NCBI GenBank assembly: GCA_045805565.1 | Contig: JBJMKZ010000025.1 | Span: 157,272 to 221,271, forward strand | From: DATAEY01 sp045805565 | GTDB taxonomy: Bacteria > Actinomycetota > Thermoleophilia > Solirubrobacterales > Solirubrobacteraceae | Direction: 5' to 3' | Length of the DNA: 64,000 nt | Shown: positions 17,801-25,795 of the stretch, in pieces | Position numbering within the stretch: position 1 is the stretch's first letter | Layout: each line of letters opens with the position of its first letter | Translations under genes and position numbers: made by a program | The notes under the pieces: generated by a model | Database searches by the model: none | What the model saw: only the letters and a program-made list of their open reading frames with translations | Told to the model about the DNA's origin: nothing

Positions 17801-18270
17801 CGGTGGAGCTGGCCGGGCCGGGGGCGGCCCGCGAGCCCGCCGGCGCAGGACGCGCCGGCGCCGGCGAGCCCGGATTGACCCCGTCGACCACCGACGACGC
17901 GGGACCGCTGCTCGACGCGGAGGCCAAGGCGGCCTATCGCCGGCGCCTGGAGGAGCTGCGCGAGGACCTCGAGGAGGCCGAGTCGTTCAACGATCCCGAG
18001 CGGGCGGCGAAAGCTCGCGAGGAGATGGACTTCCTGGCCAGCGAGCTGGCCGGAGCGGTCGGCCTGGGTGGACGCGACCGCAAGGCGGCGTCGAACACCG
18101 AGCGCGCCCGAATCAGCGTGACCAAGGCCATTCGCGCGACTATCAAGCGTCTCGGCAAGCACGACGCGGTGCTCGGGCGCGAGCTGGAGGCGACGATCCG
18201 GACCGGCACCTTCTGCATGTACGAGCCCGATCCGCGCCGGCCGCTGGCCTGGCGACTGGAGGTGGGCTGA
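14881..18270 (+). CDS. Large ATP-binding regulator (AAA/STAND type, MalT/LuxR-like architecture)
   Basis: The 1129-residue protein starts TTG. LVGRERELGELEAAL opens an AAA/STAND ATPase domain with Walker A GEPGIGKT at 49-56 and Walker B VIVLDDLHAAD near 168. A winged-helix-like arm follows (SLLEVAAVIGREFRVSTL), then about 550 residues of helical TPR-type repeats (ALDYAVKAAEDAMRLFAYEQA...). The C-terminus is not a LuxR helix-turn-helix. Instead it has a beta-rich module (VWAFEFDGRSVRVRDSKGVRCLAVLL), an acidic coiled coil (RRRLEELREDLEEAE) and a helical end (RISVTKAIRATIKRL) that may be winged-helix-like. Probably a signal-sensing, ATP-dependent transcription regulator; the ligand is unknown. 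Divergent from the GNAT/decarboxylase operon. Confidence 0.8.
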   Translation: MDAADTDEVGLGASRATAPLVGRERELGELEAALADAHSRHGQLYLMVGEPGIGKTRLAEAAAERGAAQGMLALWGRAWDSGGAPAYWPWVQVLRKLVATRDAARLETELGGGASWLVEVMPELGDRLPGIAPRVSSGSEEARFAFFDALASFLRNAADSSPLVIVLDDLHAADPASLLLLEFVARGTSESPVLILGTYQPTAARRRPDVEKLIGALARDCPSLILRGFDEQDVGRLVEDCTGQQWPQNFLKALHATTEGNPFFTVEVARLMSAGPARSAPADSDRRAGFPLPDTVRDTIRRRFESLRRETISLLEVAAVIGREFRVSTLRRVAGQHDDHIALLDEAVSADLVTEVTGSVGRFRFRHSLVRETLYAGLGTARRIQLHRAVGEALESRYGGAPEHLVELAHHFAEAAPEGDASKALDYAVKAAEDAMRLFAYEQAATLYELALSTSDALPPERKRDAQLLLALGQARARADHLASRDTLIAAAQAAREVDDPRLFASAGLAMRAFPLGSGVLDDQPSGLLSEALERLDEADSPLRAEVLARLAVSLYYWPGTEPRRMALAEEAVAMARRLDDPAALAHVLSNAQLATWGPDTTERDLTWMEEVLRLTDRLGDDQLELAARNRQIDFLVELNDLRAAERALSGLALTVTRSSDPRTAAYVRLHRARHAIIEGRYADAERLNAEASEDGSRLRDPLLVELARGQRFSLRWAQGQLDQFEAATRQAISTDVTSAWRAALALLCCEVGHEGEASRHLERLAANDFRDLPRYNGWLATMGLLSEVCVRLGDRGRGQTIYELLVPFAARNVITPQAAFAGPVARFLGILAGAQGEWELAATHLAEAREAAARMGSPPTLMRVDLDEAQLLIARARPGDRERAFELVDQATSIAQELRTERIAEQVERWRAAIGATARPKPAAAEVAAPASLRREGDVWAFEFDGRSVRVRDSKGVRCLAVLLANPGTEIHAVELAGPGAAREPAGAGRAGAGEPGLTPSTTDDAGPLLDAEAKAAYRRRLEELREDLEEAESFNDPERAAKAREEMDFLASELAGAVGLGGRDRKAASNTERARISVTKAIRATIKRLGKHDAVLGRELEATIRTGTFCMYEPDPRRPLAWRLEVG

Positions 18271-18271
18271 C

Positions 18272-18299
18272 CGGTCGCCGGCACGCGAGCCGGCGACCG
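18272..18299. terminator. Bidirectional terminator-like hairpin
   Basis: A perfect 11-bp stem (CGGTCGCCGGC / GCCGGCGACCG) encloses the 6-base loop ACGCGA. It begins one base after the TGA of the regulator and ends 11 bases before the stop of the convergent oxidoreductase gene. There is no clear T-tract, as is usual in high-GC actinobacteria. Confidence 0.75.
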
Positions 18300-18310
18300 A
18301 CGGTGAGCAT

Positions 18311-19846
18311 TCAGAGCCTTCGGCGCAGGCTCAGCCGGGAGCGGTCCTCAAGGATGGCCCGAGCCGCTCCCGCCCCGCACGTACCGTGCACGCCGCCTCC
18401 GGGATGGACGGACGAGCTCGCGACGTAGAGCCCGCGCAGCGGGGTTCGATAGCGCAGCAGGCTGGGCGCCGGCCGGAAGACCAACTGCTGGTCGATCTCG
18501 TAGCTGCCGCCGCCGAGGTCACCGCCGACCATGCTCGGATTCTCGCGCTCGAGTCGCTCGGGGGAACGCGCGGCCCGCCCGATGATGAGGTCGCGAAAGC
18601 CGGGCGCGAAGCGCTCGATGCGGGCCTCGACCGCGTCGGCCATGGCGTCGGCGTCGACATCCGGTCGCTGGGGCACGCGAGCGTACGCGTAGAGCGTGTG
18701 CCTGCCGGGCGGCGCCCGTCCGGGGTCGTGGAGCGACTGCTGGCCGACGACCACGGTGGGCTCGCGCGGCATGCGACCCAGACCGGCCTCGTATGCGGCG
18801 CGGAACTGCGACTCGAGGGTGTCCGCGACATGCACCACGCCGGCCTGCCGCGCCTCGCCGCTCTCCCATGGCACGGGGCCGGCGAGGGCGAGGTCCAGCT
18901 TGAACGTCCCCAGCCCGTAGCGCCATCGACGTAGCCGGCGCATGAGGCGGCGCGGCAGAGCGTCCTCCGGGAGCATCGCGGCGAGCGGTCGGGCGGTGAC
19001 GGTGGCGACCACCGCGTCGGCGGAGATCTCCTCACCGGAGGTGAGCGCGACGCCCGAGGCCCGCCCGCGGTGGACGAGGATGCGAGCGACGGACGCGTCG
19101 CAGCGAAGCCGGCCCCCCAACCCGGTGAGCCGCTCGACCAGGGCGTCGCTGATCCGCCCCGCCCCGCCGCGCGGGAACGGCCAGCCGACCAGGTGGCCGA
19201 GGAAGCCCAGACCGAACGCGAAGCCCGCCCCCACCGCGGAGCCCGGGGTCAGATCCGAGTGCAGCGCCGATCCCGACAGCCACGCCGCCGCGCGCCGGTC
19301 GCCCAGGAGATCGAGCCCGAACGTGGCCGCCGAGCTCACCATGCCCCGGCCCAGATCGACCGCGTCGAGGCGCAGCGCGCGCAGCAGGTGCAGCCCGGCG
19401 CCGAGCGGTGGGAAGCGGCCGAGGATGGCGGCCACCAGGGCATCGCGGTGCGGCAGCAGCCGCGCCACGAAGCTGCGCCAGGCGGCGCCCGCTCCCGGCG
19501 AGCCCGAGTCGAGGCTGTCGGCGGTGGCGTCGAGGTCGCGGTGAAGCGCGATCGCGCCACCCTCCAGGAACGGGTGGGCCATCGCGATCGGCGGGCTCTC
19601 CCACTCGATGCCGAGGCCGGTGAGCGGCAGATCGCGGAAGGCGGGCGAGGCCAGCGTGAGCGGGAAGAAGCCAGCCCCCAGGTCGTGGACGAAGCCCGGC
19701 AGGGTCTCCTGCGAAGAGCGCACGTGACCGCCAGGCTGCGCATCGCGTTCGAGCACGGTGACGTCGAGGCCGGCGCGGGCGAGCCGGATGGCGCAGACCA
19801 GGCCGTTGTGGCCGGCCCCGATGATCGTCACCCGGGCCGTTCTCAT
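18311..19846 (-). CDS. FAD-dependent phytoene-desaturase-like oxidoreductase
   Basis: The 511-residue protein starts with the dinucleotide-binding fold VTIIGAGHNGLVCAIRLARAGLDVTVLERDAQPGGHVRS, then GFVHDLGAGFFPL, the pattern of CrtI/RetSat-like flavoproteins. The C-terminal FAD-contact region LRGLYVASSSVHPGGGVHGTCG matches the family's GLYLCGSSTHPGGGVTG motif. No other carotenoid gene is present, so the substrate may be a lipid or terpenoid. Convergent with the AAA regulator across the terminator hairpin. Confidence 0.9.
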   Translation of the reverse strand: MRTARVTIIGAGHNGLVCAIRLARAGLDVTVLERDAQPGGHVRSSQETLPGFVHDLGAGFFPLTLASPAFRDLPLTGLGIEWESPPIAMAHPFLEGGAIALHRDLDATADSLDSGSPGAGAAWRSFVARLLPHRDALVAAILGRFPPLGAGLHLLRALRLDAVDLGRGMVSSAATFGLDLLGDRRAAAWLSGSALHSDLTPGSAVGAGFAFGLGFLGHLVGWPFPRGGAGRISDALVERLTGLGGRLRCDASVARILVHRGRASGVALTSGEEISADAVVATVTARPLAAMLPEDALPRRLMRRLRRWRYGLGTFKLDLALAGPVPWESGEARQAGVVHVADTLESQFRAAYEAGLGRMPREPTVVVGQQSLHDPGRAPPGRHTLYAYARVPQRPDVDADAMADAVEARIERFAPGFRDLIIGRAARSPERLERENPSMVGGDLGGGSYEIDQQLVFRPAPSLLRYRTPLRGLYVASSSVHPGGGVHGTCGAGAARAILEDRSRLSLRRRL

Positions 19847-19931
19847 CGGACCGCTGCTCCGGTTACGCCGCCACCCACCTCGGAGCCCTCACGTCGGGAC
19901 AGGGCTGCGTCCAGCAGTACGGCCCGGACAC

Positions 19932-21251
19932 TCAGCCTCGCGGTGAGACCTTCGGCGCCTCGGCCCCGATCCGCCGCATGACGCTCCAGAGGTCCGGCAG
20001 CTGCGGATAGAAGATGGGCTTGCCGCTCGTGAGCAGGGCGCCCGCCAGAGCACGTTCGGGATCCGCCCACCCGATCATGTTGGTGAAGCCCAGGTGGCCG
20101 AAGGCGTGCTCGGTGTCGGGACCATAGAGGCTCAGCACCTTGGCCCCCAGCATGAAGCCCAGGGCGTAACGCGTGGGAAACCCGAGCGTGAAGTCGATCT
20201 CGCGATAGGAGTGCTCGGTGAGGGCGCGGCGGATCGTGCGCGGCTCGACCATCCGCACGCCGTCGAGCTCGCCACCGCGGCGCAGCAGCTCGAAGAAGCG
20301 CGAGAACTCGGGCGCCGAGGTGACGACATTGCCGGACGGCACGACGCCCGTGAGGAACCTGGGATCGTTGCCGACCTCGATCACGCGACCCACGGGGAGG
20401 CCGAGGGCGCGCTCGAGCAGCGTCGAGATGGGCGGCAGCACCGGCGCGCCGGTCGGATAGTCGCGTGCCACGAGGTCGAGATCCTCAGGAGAGACCCCGT
20501 AGGAGCAGTGTTCGAAACCGAGCGGCCGCAGGATCTCGTTCTCGAGCACGCTGCGGATGTCTCTCCCCGTGATCCGCTCGACGATCTCGGCGAGGATGAA
20601 CCCGCCGGAGACCGCGTGGTAGGCGAGCGCCCTTCCCGGCCGCCTGGAGGGCTCGGCATCGCAGAGGACGCGAAGCAGCAGCTCGCGGTCATCGACGTTG
20701 GCGGGGTCGAGCACCTCACCGGGCAGGTTGGGGACACCGGCGCGATGCGAGAGGACGTGGGCGATGGTGATCGCGTCCTTACCGTGCTTCGCGTACTCGG
20801 GGATGTAGTCGCTGACTCGATCGCCGATGTGCAGCTCCCCCACCTCGTCTAGCAGATGGACCACCATCGCCGTGACCGCCTTGGAGGCTGAGTAGACGCA
20901 GAACAGGGTGTCTGGGGTGGCGGGGACACGCGGCGCATCCTCGGGCTCACCGGGGCCGACGCCGCGCGCATGCCCGATCGCCCGGTTGAGCACCACCGCG
21001 CCGTCCCGGCGCAGGCACAGGGTGATGGCGGGGTGCACGCCGCTGCGGTACAGGCGGGTCACCGACTCCCAGATCCGCTCGATCCCTTCGCGGGTCATTC
21101 CGCCCTCGCGGGGCGCCGCCTCCTCCCCGGCGAGCGTCACCTCGTCGAGATCGCGCGGGACGTCGATCCGCCGCAGTGGATCGGGCACGAGGGGCAGGCG
21201 CGGCACGGGGACGCGCGGCACGGGCAGGCGCGGTGCGGGGAGGCGCGGCAC
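19932..21251 (-). CDS. Beta-lactamase-fold serine hydrolase (LipD/esterase type)
   Basis: The catalytic domain carries SASK as the S-x-x-K motif (LFCVYSASKAVTAM), the YHAVSG tyrosine motif and the late region GHLGFTNMIGWADPE, matching class C beta-lactamase-like esterases such as mycobacterial LipD. I chose the GTG at 21251 because that family begins with a short Pro-rich tail, seen here as a PRLP/PRVP repeat, giving 439 residues. The frame stays open to 21803, but that extension overlaps a plausible gene on the other strand. Probable role: hydrolysis of lipid or ester substrates. No signal peptide is evident from this start. Confidence 0.85.
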   Translation of the reverse strand: MPRLPAPRLPVPRVPVPRLPLVPDPLRRIDVPRDLDEVTLAGEEAAPREGGMTREGIERIWESVTRLYRSGVHPAITLCLRRDGAVVLNRAIGHARGVGPGEPEDAPRVPATPDTLFCVYSASKAVTAMVVHLLDEVGELHIGDRVSDYIPEYAKHGKDAITIAHVLSHRAGVPNLPGEVLDPANVDDRELLLRVLCDAEPSRRPGRALAYHAVSGGFILAEIVERITGRDIRSVLENEILRPLGFEHCSYGVSPEDLDLVARDYPTGAPVLPPISTLLERALGLPVGRVIEVGNDPRFLTGVVPSGNVVTSAPEFSRFFELLRRGGELDGVRMVEPRTIRRALTEHSYREIDFTLGFPTRYALGFMLGAKVLSLYGPDTEHAFGHLGFTNMIGWADPERALAGALLTSGKPIFYPQLPDLWSVMRRIGAEAPKVSPRG

Positions 21252-21401
21252 GGACGCGGACGCTACCCGTCCCGCCGCGTCCGTGAGATCACCTCGACCG
21301 GGGGAGCAGTACCCGGCCTGCGAACCGGTGGAGCGCGAGCGACTTGGCGGATCCATCCCCGCGCCGGTTTTCCGGCGGGCCATCCGGGTACCCGGCTGGA
21401 C

Positions 21402-21644
21402 GTGGCGACCGAGCCCTTGGGGCGAAACTCCGACCGGCTGCGCACTCTGGGTCTGCGGTTTCTCGGCCTCGCCGTCGGCCTGGGCGTCATCGGCGCGATC
21501 CTGATCCTGCTCGGCGCCGGGGTCCTCGATGTGCTGGGCACCGTCGTCGCGGTGGTGGCGTCGGTGGCGCTGGTGGTGGGCGTCGGCCTGCTGCTGTCCA
21601 GCCTGGTGGGCGGCCGGATGGCGAAGGGCAAGCCGTTCGCCTAG
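21402..21644 (+). CDS. Small two-helix membrane protein
   Basis: An 80-residue product from GTG 21402 starts with a polar ATEPLGRNSDRLRT segment. Two long hydrophobic helices follow (FLGLAVGLGVIGAILILLGAGVL and VVAVVASVALVVGVGLLLSSLV) and a basic tail. This organisation is common in unannotated actinobacterial membrane proteins. Its TAG stop shares a CTAG with the stop of the convergent lipoprotein gene. No function can be assigned. Confidence 0.6.
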   Translation: MATEPLGRNSDRLRTLGLRFLGLAVGLGVIGAILILLGAGVLDVLGTVVAVVASVALVVGVGLLLSSLVGGRMAKGKPFA

Positions 21645-22171
21645 CGGCCGAGCCGCCACCGGCCCGGTCTGGTCTTGGCCTCCGGATCCAGGCGGAAGCC
21701 GAAGCTCCTCAGCCGGGCGGTGCGCCCGACCTCGAAGGGGATGCATCCCCGCTGCCGCGCTCCTGGCTCCAGGACCACCGCCCCCGCGAAGCCGCCGCCG
21801 CACACGCCGCTGGTGACGAACGCCAGCTGAGGCTCCTCCCCTCCGGTGGTGGATATCGCCCCTCCGCTGGCCGGGGCCTCCTGGAGGGTCACGCCGCCCA
21901 GGTTTCGCAGCACCAGCTCGATGCCCACCCGGCGCAAGCCCGGGCTCGCGGGATCCCGGACGTCGCGGAGGGGATCGATCACCCGCGCAAGCGTGACCTC
22001 GACTCGCTCACCTCGCTCGCCACGAAGCGTGATGGAGTCGCCCACCCCGGGTGGCCCGGCCGGCTCCCCACAGCCCCACGCCGCGGCGATCAGCGCGACC
22101 GCCACCGTGGCCACCGGCGCTGCTGTGACGCGGCGGCCCCGGGGAAGCGCGTGGTGCCGCCGGCGCGTCAT
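21641..22171 (-). CDS. Putative lipoprotein with DUF4352-like domain
   Basis: The 176-residue protein from ATG 22171 begins with basic residues (MTRRRHHALPRGRR), then a hydrophobic segment (AAPVATVAVALIAAAWGC) ending in a cysteine that could be lipidated, although tryptophan at -2 is an imperfect lipobox. The rest (GERVEVTLARVIDPL ... GIELVLRNLGGV ... FVTSGVCGGGF ... GCIPFEV) resembles DUF4352/Telokin-like immunoglobulin-fold modules found on surface lipoproteins. It follows the hydrolase gene by 26 bases and may be in the same operon. Confidence 0.7.
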   Translation of the reverse strand: MTRRRHHALPRGRRVTAAPVATVAVALIAAAWGCGEPAGPPGVGDSITLRGERGERVEVTLARVIDPLRDVRDPASPGLRRVGIELVLRNLGGVTLQEAPASGGAISTTGGEEPQLAFVTSGVCGGGFAGAVVLEPGARQRGCIPFEVGRTARLRSFGFRLDPEAKTRPGRWRLGR

Positions 22172-22197
22172 GCCCGCTGCCGGCCAACCGCCCCGGC

Positions 22198-23640
22198 TCA
22201 AGCGGTCGCGAGCGTGCGCTCGGACTCCTGGATGTGGTCGGAGATGAGGTCGACGAGAGGTGGCCATAGTGCACGCGGCAGGTCGTGGCCCATGCCCTCG
22301 AAGACCTCGAGCCGGGCGCCGGGGATGGCCGCCGCGGTGGCGCGCCCGGCGGCCAGCGGGATCAGCGGGTCCTTGGCTCCGTGGATGACCAGCGTCGGCG
22401 CCCGGATTCCGGCTAGCCGCTCGGTCCGATCGCCGGAAGCCCATACGGCCAGGAGCTGGCGCGCCAGCCCGGGCGGATCATAGGCGCGGTCGAACGCGAG
22501 TCCGGCACGTTCTCGGACCTCGGCCTCGTCCAGCTCGAAGTCCGGCGACCCGATGACGCGGACGGCGGCCACCGCCCGATCGAGCACCTCCTCACGCGTC
22601 GTCGCCGGCGGAGCGAGCAGCACCTGAGTCGCATCCGGGGACGGTTGCGAGACCTCCGGATTGCCGGTGGTGGACATGATCGAGGTGAGGCTGCGCACGC
22701 GGTCCGGGTGCTCGATGGCCACCGTCTGCGCGATCATGCCGCCCATCGAGACGCCGACCACGTGGGCGCTCTCGATCCCCAGGGCCTCGAGCAGGCCCGC
22801 GGTGTCCGCGGCCATGTCCTCGAGCCTGTAGGCGGCCGACGACGTGTCGCCTGCCACACCGGCCTGGATGTCGGCCGGCGGGGCTTCGTGCAGGTGGGTC
22901 GAGAGCCCGACGTCGCGGTTGTCGAAGCGGACGACGAAGTGACCCCGCCCGCTCAGCGCGCGGCAGAAGTCCTCGTGCCAGCCGAGCATCTGCCGTGAGA
23001 AGCCCATCACGAGAACCAGCGGCACGTCGTCTGCGCGGCCGAAGGTCTCGTAGGCGATCTCGATCCCGTTGGCCGGGACCTTGCGGACGCGGCTTGCCTC
23101 TACCACGTCGCGCACTCTATCCCGGCGCCGGACCCCGGCCTGGGCTGGAGCCGGATCGTTCCCGTGCCGCCCCCCCAGGTCGCCGGCGTGGTGGCGGTGC
23201 ACGACGGCATGGCCCGTGCCGCGCGCGATCATGTAGCGGTTGGCCAGGTAGGCGACCGGATAGGCGATCGCGAAGCCGGCGGCGATGCTGGCGTAGAACA
23301 GCGGGTCGGTGAGTTCCGCGTCCATCGCCCCAGGGATCAGCACGACGGTGAGGTTGTCGATCGCCTCCATGATGGTGATCGAGATCGTGTCGGCGGCCAG
23401 CGCAGTGGACACCACCGCCCCGGCACCGAGACCGGCGCGGACCAGCGGCGAGGCGGTCAAGCCGAACCCGAACAGGTAGGCGAGCAGGACCGCCAGGACG
23501 ATCTGGGCGAGATTTCCCCACCCCAGGGCGGTCGCGATCGCCATGCCCACGACCTCGCCGATCGCACAGCCGATCAGGCAGTGCGTGGTGGCGCTCACCG
23601 CCAGGCGGTTGAGCGACGATGGTGGGGAGGCGGTCGTCAC
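22198..23640 (-). CDS. DUF4396 membrane domain fused in frame to an alpha/beta hydrolase
   Basis: A single 480-residue frame covers two parts. Residues 1-145 form a DUF4396-type membrane domain (TTHCLIGCAIGEVVGMAIAT, then three further helices ending YMIARGTGHAVVH). After a 36-residue Gly/Arg-rich linker, residues about 180-480 form a complete alpha/beta hydrolase: VMGFSRQMLGW, FDNRDVGLS, nucleophile GVSMGG, LVIHGAKDPLIP and the catalytic-histidine motif FEGMGHDLP. The hydrolase could also start alone at a GTG at 23106, giving a normal 302-residue enzyme. A run of seven C at 23170-23176 lies in the linker; a one-base indel there would end the DUF4396 frame just before that GTG. Both domains are well supported; a true fusion is less certain. 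Confidence 0.8.
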   Translation of the reverse strand: MTTASPPSSLNRLAVSATTHCLIGCAIGEVVGMAIATALGWGNLAQIVLAVLLAYLFGFGLTASPLVRAGLGAGAVVSTALAADTISITIMEAIDNLTVVLIPGAMDAELTDPLFYASIAAGFAIAYPVAYLANRYMIARGTGHAVVHRHHAGDLGGRHGNDPAPAQAGVRRRDRVRDVVEASRVRKVPANGIEIAYETFGRADDVPLVLVMGFSRQMLGWHEDFCRALSGRGHFVVRFDNRDVGLSTHLHEAPPADIQAGVAGDTSSAAYRLEDMAADTAGLLEALGIESAHVVGVSMGGMIAQTVAIEHPDRVRSLTSIMSTTGNPEVSQPSPDATQVLLAPPATTREEVLDRAVAAVRVIGSPDFELDEAEVRERAGLAFDRAYDPPGLARQLLAVWASGDRTERLAGIRAPTLVIHGAKDPLIPLAAGRATAAAIPGARLEVFEGMGHDLPRALWPPLVDLISDHIQESERTLATA

Positions 23641-23704
23641 CGGCCTCCCGGACGGCCGGGACCGGGCTCGCCCGCGGCGGCGAGGCCCGGTCGTGGCGCG
23701 CGGG

Positions 23705-24157
23705 TCAGGAGCCGCCCACCCCGGCGGCGGTCAGCACCGCGAGCGCGAGCGTCGCGACCGCGAGCAGGCCGTGCAAGATGACGACCGGCACCGGGAAGCG
23801 TTGCTCGGCCGGCTGCCCCCCGGCGGGGCCGGGCGGCGCCTGGGCGGGCATGGCCACCTGCGCCGGCTGCTGGCGCTGTTGGACCCAGATGGCCAGCATC
23901 GTGAATCCCAGCAGGGCGACCGGAACGAGAAGGGCCACCGCCACCCAGGCCAGGACGTCCTGGTCCGAGACCACGTAGACGATCCAGATCACCAGGCCGG
24001 TCGCCGCCAGCGCGAAGTGCCCGAAGATCATCGGCGGGCTGATACGACGGTCGGAGCGCCGGCGCTGCCCGCGCCCGCCGTGCTTGAGCCAGAGGCCGAG
24101 CATCACGAATCCTCCGCCCGCGGTTAGCACCCAGGTGATCAGGGCTGCCCATTTCAT
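23705..24157 (-). CDS. Four-helix membrane protein, unknown function
   Basis: This 150-residue protein has helices at about 5-22, 43-62, 67-90 and 125-146, with an RGQRRRSDRR basic loop after helix 1 and a Gln/Pro/Ala-rich loop before helix 4. A good ribosome site (GAGGAGG) precedes the ATG. The ATG overlaps the stop of the upstream DUF2231 gene by ATGA, so the genes are translationally coupled. No catalytic motif is visible. Confidence 0.75.
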   Translation of the reverse strand: MKWAALITWVLTAGGGFVMLGLWLKHGGRGQRRRSDRRISPPMIFGHFALAATGLVIWIVYVVSDQDVLAWVAVALLVPVALLGFTMLAIWVQQRQQPAQVAMPAQAPPGPAGGQPAEQRFPVPVVILHGLLAVATLALAVLTAAGVGGS

Positions 24158-24708
24158 GGCGTCCTCCTCGCATCGTCGGTTGGCGAATCGCCGCTCGTAG
24201 CCTCGGTGAGTCCGAGGACCCGCATGCCGTGCACGAACACGACCGAACCACCGAGCCAGCCACCGAGCGTCAGGATCGCAAATCCCGCCAGCGTGAGCGC
24301 GAGCCCGGCCCCGGTCACGTGACCGTGGCGGTACCCGTCATGTTGCTGCCAGGCGGCAAGCGCGAACACCGTCACGGCGACCAGCATGGCGCTGAGATGA
24401 AGGGTCGCCGCGCGCCACCGCGGTGTCCCCCAGGTGATCGTCAGCCAGTCGGCGAAGCCGGTGACGGCGCTCGGAAGCGACACGATCAACCCACCGATCA
24501 GCGCCAGCCACATGGCCTTGGCGGCCGGCTCCTCGATCCCACCGGCAAAGCCGACGACCGCCAGGCCCGCGGCCAGGGTGAACATGCCGATCGCCGCGTC
24601 CGTGAAGGGAGGATGCAGTGGATGGCCGGGCAGCCCCCGAACCAGGACCTGCCAGCCTCGCGGCTGGCCGCCAGGCAGTTCGGGCTTCGCGTGATCCTGC
24701 TGTTCCAT
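24154..24708 (-). CDS. DUF2231-family membrane protein
   Basis: The 184-residue protein carries the DUF2231 signature GHPLHPPFTDAAIGMFTLA followed by four membrane helices, including SAVTGFADWLTI and LTLGGWLGGSVVFVHGMRV. The family includes haem- or ferredoxin-linked small membrane proteins of unknown function. AGGAGA precedes the ATG at 24708. It is the first gene of the operon that continues with the four-helix protein and the DUF4396-hydrolase gene. Confidence 0.88.
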   Translation of the reverse strand: MEQQDHAKPELPGGQPRGWQVLVRGLPGHPLHPPFTDAAIGMFTLAAGLAVVGFAGGIEEPAAKAMWLALIGGLIVSLPSAVTGFADWLTITWGTPRWRAATLHLSAMLVAVTVFALAAWQQHDGYRHGHVTGAGLALTLAGFAILTLGGWLGGSVVFVHGMRVLGLTEATSGDSPTDDARRTP

Positions 24709-24892
24709 CAGTGCGGGCTCTCCTTCGGAGCAGTAAGCAATGGACGGCTCGTCGTCCGGCTCAATGCGTCCGACGCGGCATCCCGCGGGTTTCTTCCCGC
24801 TCGGCGACGCGCGGTGACAAAGAGTCCGAACGCCCCGGGCCACGTCGAAATTCAAGTGGTGTTTTCTGGATGCGACCGGGTAGGTAGTCCGA

Positions 24893-25795
24893 ATGACGCT
24901 GGGGCTGGGAGTGGCGGCGGCGGTCGCATCCGCGGTGGCGACCAACGTCGGCTTCCTGCTGCGCCACCGGGGCGCCGTCGCTGCGCCCGACGTCGATCCC
25001 CGACACCTGCTGCGCAGTGCGGTCGGTCTGTTTCGCTCCAAGTGGTGGACGATCGGGTATCTCGTCGCGGCGATTGCCTACGCGCTCCATGTCGGAGCGC
25101 TCGCACTGGCGCCGCTCTCGCTGGTTCAGGCGGTTCTGGCGGGCGGCCTGGTGCTGCTGGCGGTGATCGCCGAGCGCTTCTTCGGCTTTCACCTCGGCAA
25201 GCGAGAGTGGATCGGGGTGACCCTCGCCGCCCTGGGGCTCGGGTTCATCGCCGTGACCGGGAACGGGCCGCCGGGCCAGGCGTCGGCGCACTACTCCCCG
25301 CCGGCCATGATCGCGTTCGAATGCCTGCTCGTCGGAGTGGGCGCATCGCTCATCCTCTCGGGACGAATCGGTCGCTTTCACCGCCGCCGCGGCGTGCTGC
25401 TGGGCGCCTCGGCCGGGCTGCTGTTCACCGTCGCCCATGTGGCGGTCAAGGCGCTCACCGCCAAGGCCGACGTCGCCCTCGTCGAGGTGCTCACGAGCCC
25501 GCTGCTTGGCGTGGCCTTCCTGGCGTGGGTGGTGGCGTTCTTCGCCTCGGCCCGATCCCTGCAGGTCGGGGAGGCGGTGGCGGTCATAGCCATCACCTCG
25601 ATCGCCGGCAACGCCTCGGCGATCCCGGCCGGCATCGTCGTCTTCGGCGACCCGATCGGCAGCGACGGGCCCTCGGTCATCGCGCGCGTCCTCGCCTTCA
25701 CCATGGTCGTGCTGGCGGCCGGCCTGATTCCCGGCCCGATCCGGGCCGGCAGCCCGAGTCGGGAACCGACGAGCGGCGCTCTCTCCTCGGCCTAG
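24893..25795 (+). CDS. DMT-superfamily transporter (EamA/NIPA-like)
   Basis: This 300-residue protein has nine to ten hydrophobic helices arranged as a tandem drug/metabolite transporter repeat. The first half includes the LAPLSLVQAVLAGGLVLLAV motif typical of the EamA fold and of NIPA-type Mg2+ transporters. The second half repeats the pattern (ITSIAGNASAIPAGIVVFGDP). Substrate is unknown. It is divergent from the DUF2231 operon across a 184-base spacer. Confidence 0.88.
   Translation: MTLGLGVAAAVASAVATNVGFLLRHRGAVAAPDVDPRHLLRSAVGLFRSKWWTIGYLVAAIAYALHVGALALAPLSLVQAVLAGGLVLLAVIAERFFGFHLGKREWIGVTLAALGLGFIAVTGNGPPGQASAHYSPPAMIAFECLLVGVGASLILSGRIGRFHRRRGVLLGASAGLLFTVAHVAVKALTAKADVALVEVLTSPLLGVAFLAWVVAFFASARSLQVGEAVAVIAITSIAGNASAIPAGIVVFGDPIGSDGPSVIARVLAFTMVVLAAGLIPGPIRAGSPSREPTSGALSSA

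Noticed and set aside
15820..18162. A 780-codon open frame antisense to the large ATPase regulator
   Set aside because: Repetitive Gly/Arg/Leu/Gln composition and no motif; the sense strand has Walker motifs and repeats.
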